A DNA stretch of 11,410 nucleotides from JBDTNK01 sp039933775 (GTDB lineage Bacteria > Chloroflexota > Limnocylindria > QHBO01): the NCBI GenBank assembly GCA_039933775.1, contig JBDTNK010000063.1, positions 1 to 11,410 of the forward strand, written 5' to 3'. Of this stretch, positions 6,892-11,410 are shown piece after piece (position 1 is the first letter of the stretch; the number at the start of each line of letters is the position of its first letter). A model generated the notes under the pieces. It was not told the DNA's origin. It did not search any database and worked only from the letters and a program-made list of their open reading frames with translations. A program made the translations under genes and the position numbers.

Positions 6892-7914
6892 CTAACGCGG
6901 CGAGCCCTCGCCGCGGACGCGCCGGGCGACCTCCTCACCGAACTCGCGCGTGCCCGCCGAGCCGCCCAGGTCATACGTCACGATGGCGCCATCGGCGATC
7001 GTGTCGCGCACCGCGCGCTCGACCGCGTCTGCGGCATCGGTCTCGTTGATATGCCGCAGCATGAGCGCGGCCGACAGGATCAGCGCGGTGGGGTTGGCCT
7101 TGTTCTGCCCGGCGTACTTGGGAGCCGAGCCGTGGACCGGCTCGAAGACCGCCGCCTTCTCGCCAATATTGGCGCCGGGCGCCACGCCCAGGCCGCCGAC
7201 GAGGCCCGCGGCGAGGTCACTGACGATGTCACCGTACAGGTTCGGCAGGACCAGGACGTCGTACAGCTCCGGCTTCTGCACGAGCTGCATGCACATGTTG
7301 TCGACGATCCGGTCCTCGAAGGCGATCCGCCCCTCGTACTCCGCAGCGACCTGCTGCGCGCTCTCCAGGAAGAGGCCGTCGGAAAGCTTCATGATGTTCG
7401 CCTTGTGGACCGCGGTCACCTTGCGCCGACCGTTGCGCACCGCGTAGTCGAACGCGAAGCGGGCGATCCGCTGGCTCGCGGCGCGCGTGATGATCTTGAT
7501 GCTCTCGGCGGCATCGGGCCCGACGCGATGCTCGATGCCGGCGTACAGGTCCTCGGTGTTCTCGCGCACGATGATGAGGTCGATATCGGTGTAGCGCGAC
7601 GCGACGCCGACCATGCTCCGCGCCGGGCGCAGGTTGGCATACAGGTCCAGCGACTGGCGCAGGGTCACGTTCACCGAGCGGAATCCCGCGCCGACCGGCG
7701 TGGTGATCGGCCCCTTGAGCGCCAGCCCGTTGCGACGGATGCTGTCGAGGACCCGATCCGGCAGCGGGGTGCCTTCGGCGGCGATCGTCGCCTCGCCCGC
7801 GCTCTGCTCGTCCCACTCGAAATTGATGCCGGTGGCGGCGAGGACGGGCGTGGTGGCGGCGGCCAGCTCCGGTCCGATCCCGTCGCCGGGGATGAGGGTG
7901 ACGGCGTAGCTCAT
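6892..7914 (-). CDS. icd: Isocitrate dehydrogenase, isocitrate/isopropylmalate dehydrogenase family
   Basis: The 340-residue protein is of the short form of the family. The isocitrate signature is present: S80 and N82 in RSVNVTLRQSLDLYANLRP with R86 and R96, then R117 in VRENTEDLYAG with Y124, K171 in VHKANIMK, and D229/D233 in YGDIVSDLAAG. This separates it from isopropylmalate dehydrogenase, which lacks the SxN phospho-serine-loop motif. The cofactor loop reads HGSAPKYAGQNKANP with K266 and Y267, and Y314 follows in VTYD; K and Y at these places are the NADP-type residues of E. coli Icd, though the last Arg of that set is missing. It oxidatively decarboxylates isocitrate to 2-oxoglutarate. 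The ATG at 7914 begins right at MSYAVTLIPGDG; the frame continues to a GTG at 7947 without family similarity. Confidence 0.92.
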   Translation of the reverse strand: MSYAVTLIPGDGIGPELAAATTPVLAATGINFEWDEQSAGEATIAAEGTPLPDRVLDSIRRNGLALKGPITTPVGAGFRSVNVTLRQSLDLYANLRPARSMVGVASRYTDIDLIIVRENTEDLYAGIEHRVGPDAAESIKIITRAASQRIARFAFDYAVRNGRRKVTAVHKANIMKLSDGLFLESAQQVAAEYEGRIAFEDRIVDNMCMQLVQKPELYDVLVLPNLYGDIVSDLAAGLVGGLGVAPGANIGEKAAVFEPVHGSAPKYAGQNKANPTALILSAALMLRHINETDAADAVERAVRDTIADGAIVTYDLGGSAGTREFGEEVARRVRGEGSPR

Positions 7915-8004
7915 GGGTGCGCGGGCCTCGTTCGTGCGGCCGGTCACAGCGCCGGCGTACGGACCAAGAGTCTAGAGCAGGCGCACGCAATCGGCCGGCA
8001 TCGG

Positions 8005-8010
8005 TACAAT
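8005..8010 (+). promoter_or_regulatory. Candidate -10 element for sucCD
   Basis: TACAAT lies about 75 nt upstream of the sucC ATG in the 171-nt divergent icd-sucC spacer; the same hexamer serves rnpB. No good -35 is seen 16-18 nt upstream. I could not identify a matching promoter for icd on the other strand. Confidence 0.35.
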
Positions 8011-8085
8011 CTGGGCATCCCACGGTGGCCAGCTGCCCCGATCGTGCGCGCGCGGCGTCAACCGGGGATGCAGACGGGAGATTCG

Positions 8086-9228
8086 ATGAAGCTCCAGGAA
8101 TATCGGTCCAAGGAGGTCCTGGCGCGTCACGGCGTACCGCTCCTGGCCGGTGAGATCGCGACAAGCCCGCAGGAAGCACGTGCCGCGGCCGAACGGATCG
8201 GCGGCCCCGTGGTCGTCAAGGCACAGGTGCTGGTCGGCGGGCGGGGCAAAGCCGGCGGCGTGAAGCTCGCGGCAACCCCGGACGAGGCGGAACAACGGGC
8301 GCACGAGATCCTGGGGCTCGACATCAAGGGCATCACCGTCCGCACCGTGCTCGTGGCACCCGCGGCGGAGATCGCGACGGAGTTCTACCTGGGCCTCATC
8401 CTGGACCGGGCGGCCAAGGCGATCACGATCATCGCCAGCGCCGAGGGTGGCGTGGAGATCGAGGAGACCGCCAGGACGAACCCCGACGCGATCCTTCGGC
8501 TGCCGCTCGACCCGCTCATCGGGCTGCAGGAGCACCAGGTGCGGCGCGTCGCCTTCTTCATGGGCATTCCCGCCGAGCTGCGCAAGACCTTCAGATCGGT
8601 CCTGCGCGGCCTCTACGCCGCCTTCGTCGAGTCCGATGCCGACCTGGCCGAGATCAATCCGCTGGTGGTGACCGATGCCGGCGAGCTCCTCGCGCTCGAC
8701 GCCAAGATCGTGCTCGACGACTCGGCGCTCGGTCGCCATCCGGACCTCGAGGCGATGCGCGACCTCAACGAGGAGGAGCCGGCCGAGATCGCGGCGCGCG
8801 AGGCGGGCATCAGCTTCATCAAGCTCGACGGCACGATCGGCTGCATGGTGAACGGCGCGGGCCTGGCGATGACCACCATGGACCTCGTCAAGCTGGCGGG
8901 CGGCGAGCCGGCAAACTTCCTGGACATCGGCGGTGGGGCCAAGGCGGACAAGGTCACCGCGGCCTTTAAGATCATCTTGGACGACCCGAACGTGCGCGCC
9001 ATCCTGATCAACATCTTCGGCGGCATCACCCGCGGCGACGAGGTGGCGCATGGCATCGTCGAGGCACGGGCACACCTGGAACGCGAAGTGCCGATGGTCG
9101 TGCGCATCGTCGGCACGAACAGTGAGGAGGCTCGCCCGATCCTGGCCAGCGCCGATCTCATCACCGCCGACTCGCTCGATGACGCGGCGGCCAAGGCGGT
9201 CGCGGCGGCGCGGGGAGGGCAGGCATGA
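8086..9228 (+). CDS. sucC: Succinyl-CoA synthetase (ADP-forming) beta subunit
   Basis: The 380-residue protein has an N-terminal ATP-grasp domain starting MKLQEYRSKEVLARHGVP, with VKAQ (44-47) and the nucleotide-binding GGRGKAGGVK (51-60). EINPLVV (189-195) carries metal-binding residues. The C-terminal CoA-ligase domain has GCMVNGAGLAM (252-262), NFLDIGGGA (277-285) and NIFGGI (309-314). With SucD it interconverts succinyl-CoA and succinate, making ATP or GTP. The ATG at 8086 has GGGAG 5 nt upstream; an in-frame ATG at 8068 is less likely because the family begins at MKLQEY. The frame stays open far upstream, a high-GC artefact. It is divergent from icd and overlaps sucD by ATGA. Confidence 0.97.
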   Translation: MKLQEYRSKEVLARHGVPLLAGEIATSPQEARAAAERIGGPVVVKAQVLVGGRGKAGGVKLAATPDEAEQRAHEILGLDIKGITVRTVLVAPAAEIATEFYLGLILDRAAKAITIIASAEGGVEIEETARTNPDAILRLPLDPLIGLQEHQVRRVAFFMGIPAELRKTFRSVLRGLYAAFVESDADLAEINPLVVTDAGELLALDAKIVLDDSALGRHPDLEAMRDLNEEEPAEIAAREAGISFIKLDGTIGCMVNGAGLAMTTMDLVKLAGGEPANFLDIGGGAKADKVTAAFKIILDDPNVRAILINIFGGITRGDEVAHGIVEARAHLEREVPMVVRIVGTNSEEARPILASADLITADSLDDAAAKAVAAARGGQA

Positions 9229-10100
9229 GCATCCTCGTCAATGCCGAGACGCGGCTCCTGGTGCAGGGCATCACCGGCCGCGAGGGCGAGTTCCACTCGC
9301 GCGCGATGCTCGAGTACGGCACGCAGATCGTTGCCGGCGTCACGCCCGGCAAGGGCGGCCAGTCCACCCTCGACGGCCGTGTGCCCGTCTTCGACACGGT
9401 GGCCGATGCGGTCCGCGAGACCGGTGCCAACGCGTCGTGCATCTTCGTCCCCGCGGCGTTCGCGCCTGACGCGGTGCTCGAGGCAGTCGACGGGCTGATC
9501 CCGCTCATCTTCTGCATCACCGAGGGCATCCCGGCGCTCGACATGCTGCGCGTCTACCACGTCGTGAAGGCGCGCGGCGCGCGGCTCATCGGGCCGAACT
9601 GCCCCGGCGCGACGTCGGTCGGGCAGGCGAAGGTCGGGATCATCCCCGGCAACATCCATCGCGAGGGCTCGGTGGGCCTCGTCTCGCGCTCAGGCACGCT
9701 CACCTACGAGGTGGTGCAGGCCATGACCGATGCCGGCATGGGCCAGACGACCTGCGTCGGGATCGGGGGCGATCCGATCATCGGGTCGAACTTCATCGAG
9801 ATGCTCGACCTCTTCAACAACGACCCCGCCACCGAGGCAATCGTGCTGATCGGCGAGATCGGCGGCGAAGAGGAGGAGAAAGCGGCCGCCTTTTGCGCGC
9901 GCGAGGTCCGCAAGCCGATGGCGGCCTTCATCGCCGGCCGCACCGCGCCGCCCGGACGCCGCATGGGGCACGCCGGCGCGATCATCTCCGGCGGCGCCGG
10001 AACCGCGGAGTCGAAGCGCGCCGCGCTCGAGGCCGCGGGAATTCGGGTCGCAGATTCGCCGAGCCACATCCCGCAGCTGCTGCGCGACGCCGGCGTCTAG
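9225..10100 (+). CDS. sucD: Succinyl-CoA synthetase alpha subunit
   Basis: The 291-residue protein has the usual length. The CoA-binding domain shows VQGITGREGEFHS (13-25) and GVTPGKGG (38-45). The ligase domain has GPNCPGATS (123-131), SRSGTLTYE (154-162), E211 in GEIGGEEEE and the phosphohistidine H249 in MGHAGAIISGG. H249 is phosphorylated during turnover, and E211 stabilises it. It overlaps sucC by 4 nt, so the two subunits should be translated together. It ends 52 nt before the end of the convergent epimerase gene. Confidence 0.97.
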   Translation: MSILVNAETRLLVQGITGREGEFHSRAMLEYGTQIVAGVTPGKGGQSTLDGRVPVFDTVADAVRETGANASCIFVPAAFAPDAVLEAVDGLIPLIFCITEGIPALDMLRVYHVVKARGARLIGPNCPGATSVGQAKVGIIPGNIHREGSVGLVSRSGTLTYEVVQAMTDAGMGQTTCVGIGGDPIIGSNFIEMLDLFNNDPATEAIVLIGEIGGEEEEKAAAFCAREVRKPMAAFIAGRTAPPGRRMGHAGAIISGGAGTAESKRAALEAAGIRVADSPSHIPQLLRDAGV

Positions 10101-10111
10101 CCAGGACATGT

Positions 10112-10132
10112 GGTGACGCGCGGGCGCGCACC
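10112..10132. terminator. Possible bidirectional hairpin between sucD and the epimerase gene
   Basis: GGTG-A-CGCG and CGCGCACC form an 8-bp stem with one bulged A and a CGGG loop in the 52-nt space between the two convergent stops. Neither strand has a T-run. Its place between convergent genes is the main support. Confidence 0.35.
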
Positions 10133-10152
10133 AGCAGCCGCGAGCCCCGACG

Positions 10153-10575
10153 TCACTGAGGACGCTCTAGCAGCTCCCAGAGCACCGCGTTGAGCGTGCG
10201 CGGATGGATGAACGCCACCTGGCCGTGCGCGCCTTCACGCGGCGCTCGATCGATGAGCTCCGCCTCGTGCGCCAGCAGCAGCTCGAGGTCCCGCGGAAGG
10301 TCGTCGGTGCGGAAGCAGACGTGATGCAGCCCCTCGCCGCGGCTGGCGAGGAAGCGCGCGACGCCGCTCTCGCCGTCCATCGGCTCGATGAGCTCGAGCC
10401 CGGCACCGCCGGCAGGCAGGCGCAGGAAGCAGAGACGCACGCGCTGGGTCGACATCGTCACGATCGCGTCGGCGTCGAGGCCGAACAGGTCCCGGTAGCG
10501 CGGAAGCGACTCCTCGATGCTGCGCACCACGATCGCGACGTGGTCGATCCCCTCAATGCGGGCCGGCTCGCTCAC
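10153..10575 (-). CDS. mce: Methylmalonyl-CoA epimerase
   Basis: The 140-residue protein is a two-module vicinal oxygen chelate (glyoxalase-like) fold. It starts IEGIDHVAIVVRSIEESL (H12, first metal ligand), followed by LELIEP (60-65), GLHHVCFRTDDL (82-93, second His ligand) and a C-terminal AVLWELLE with E134 as the probable last ligand. The length and the HPRTLNAVLWELLE ending fit the epimerase rather than glyoxalase I. It converts (S)- to (R)-methylmalonyl-CoA. The start is the GTG at 10575 with a weak Shine-Dalgarno, 13 nt after the mutase stop, so the two form one transcription unit. Confidence 0.92.
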   Translation of the reverse strand: MSEPARIEGIDHVAIVVRSIEESLPRYRDLFGLDADAIVTMSTQRVRLCFLRLPAGGAGLELIEPMDGESGVARFLASRGEGLHHVCFRTDDLPRDLELLLAHEAELIDRAPREGAHGQVAFIHPRTLNAVLWELLERPQ

Positions 10576-10588
10576 CGGCGGTGCTCGC

Positions 10589-11410
10589 TCACGGGTGGTG
10601 CTCGCCCCACACGCGGCGCAGCGCGTTGCTGATCTCGCCCACGGTGAGCCACGCTTCCACGCAGGCGCGCAGGCGCGGCAGCACGTTCTCGGTGCCCTTC
10701 GCTGCGCTGGTCAGCGCCTCGAGTGCGGCACGTGCCGCGGAGGCGTCGCGCGTCGCACGCACGGCCCGCGTTCGGGCCACCTGCTCAGCCTCGGCCGCCG
10801 GATCGATGCGCTGGGGCTGGGGATGGACCTCGCTGCCATCGGCGAAGCGGTTGACGCCGACCACGATCTGCTCCCCCGCCTCGACGGCACGCTGTGTCGC
10901 GTACGCGGCGTCGCCTATCTCGCCGGCCTGGTAGCCCTCGGCGATCGCGGCCACGGCCCCACCGCGGTCGTCGATCGCCGCGAGCTCAGCCTCGATCCGG
11001 CGCTCCAGCTCGTCCGTGAGCGCCTCGACGTACCACGATCCGCCGAGCGGATCGGCCGGCAGGCGCAGCCCCGATTCGTGGGCCAGCACCTGCTGCGTCC
11101 GGAGCGCCAGGCGCGCCGTATCGGGCGTCGGCAGGCCCAGCGCCTCGTCCAGCGCGTTCGTGTGCAGCGACTGCGCGCCGCCCAGGATCCCGGCCATCGC
11201 CTGCACCGTGGTGCGCACCACATTCGTGTCGGGAGCCTGCGCGGTCAGCGTGCTTCCGCCGGTCTGGACGTGGAACCGCATCGCCATGCTGCGCGGATCT
11301 TTCGCCCCGTAGCGGTCGCGGGCCACGCGGGCCCAGACCCGCCGCGCGATGCGGAACTTGGCGACCTCCTCGAAGAGGTCGTTGTGCGCGGCAAAGAAGA
11401 AGGAGAGGCG
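10589..11410 (-). CDS. mcmA: Methylmalonyl-CoA mutase large (catalytic) subunit, C-terminal part
   Basis: The frame is open to the right edge and gives 273 residues. It reads LSFFFAAHNDLFEEVAKFR, then the family hallmarks MRFHVQTGGSTLTAQ, NVVRTTVQAMAGILGG, QSLHTNALDEALGLP and ESGLRLPADPLGGSWYVE. These belong to the TIM-barrel domain of B12-dependent acyl-CoA mutases. The protein ends with LTVGEISNALRRVWGE, so it has no fused cobalamin-binding domain; a separate small subunit is expected, as in archaeal-type and Chloroflexota mutases. The residues that separate methylmalonyl-CoA from isobutyryl-CoA mutase lie in the missing N-terminus, so the substrate is inferred from the adjacent epimerase gene. 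It rearranges (R)-methylmalonyl-CoA to succinyl-CoA. Confidence 0.92.
   Translation of the reverse strand, partial: RLSFFFAAHNDLFEEVAKFRIARRVWARVARDRYGAKDPRSMAMRFHVQTGGSTLTAQAPDTNVVRTTVQAMAGILGGAQSLHTNALDEALGLPTPDTARLALRTQQVLAHESGLRLPADPLGGSWYVEALTDELERRIEAELAAIDDRGGAVAAIAEGYQAGEIGDAAYATQRAVEAGEQIVVGVNRFADGSEVHPQPQRIDPAAEAEQVARTRAVRATRDASAARAALEALTSAAKGTENVLPRLRACVEAWLTVGEISNALRRVWGEHHP

Noticed and set aside
6205..8085. Open plus-strand frame running upstream of sucC
   Set aside because: It is antisense to sdhD, sdhC and icd and has no family similarity before the sucC start at 8086, which has its own Shine-Dalgarno.

Overview
The window is GC-rich chromosomal DNA, dense with genes and mostly housekeeping. 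The best guess at the source is an uncultured Chloroflexota (Limnocylindria-like) or a related high-GC Gram-positive-type bacterium. The reasons are the very high third-position GC, the mraZ-rsmH start of a division/cell-wall cluster, a separate B12-domain-less acyl-CoA mutase subunit, a Gram-positive-type LexA-like palindrome, and a Cys-motif membrane protein of a kind I associate with Chloroflexota. This placement is inference, not proof.

Left part (1-3039). On the minus strand, the first codons of rsmH run off the left edge, preceded by mraZ. The mraZ leader has a sigma-70-type promoter followed by four TGG-core boxes on a strict 10-bp period, which is a textbook MraZ autoregulatory operator. 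Upstream lies a minus-strand gene for a single-pass membrane protein with a four-Cys N-terminal domain, a Pro/Ser/Thr linker and an unassigned extracytoplasmic domain. A small plus-strand gene for a 79-residue four-Cys protein runs tail-to-tail into the RNase P RNA gene (rnpB, minus strand). The rnpB promoter is overlapped by a perfect 8-4-8 palindrome that fits the Gram-positive SOS (LexA) box. The remaining gap up to 3039 has no convincing gene but carries two copies of a 36-nt direct repeat.

Middle part (3040-8085). A minus-strand run reads icd, sdhC, sdhD, sdhA, sdhB, and an RNase H-like gene. The sdh genes are 3-7 nt apart and the RNase H start overlaps the sdhB stop by 8 nt. This is isocitrate dehydrogenase plus a complete four-subunit succinate dehydrogenase.

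Right part (8086-11410). Divergently from icd, sucC and sucD (ATGA overlap) encode succinyl-CoA synthetase. Convergent to them on the minus strand are a methylmalonyl-CoA mutase large subunit (N-terminus beyond the right edge) and methylmalonyl-CoA epimerase. Together these genes form a succinyl-CoA/succinate node: propionyl- or branched-chain-derived methylmalonyl-CoA is epimerised and isomerised to succinyl-CoA, converted to succinate with substrate-level phosphorylation, and oxidised to fumarate in the membrane.

I found no mobile element, CRISPR array, phage gene or obvious new multi-gene system. The most unusual signals are the LexA-like site on rnpB, the RNase H gene embedded in the sdh operon, the intergenic repeat pair, two unassigned Cys-motif proteins, and the NADP-type residues in the isocitrate dehydrogenase.
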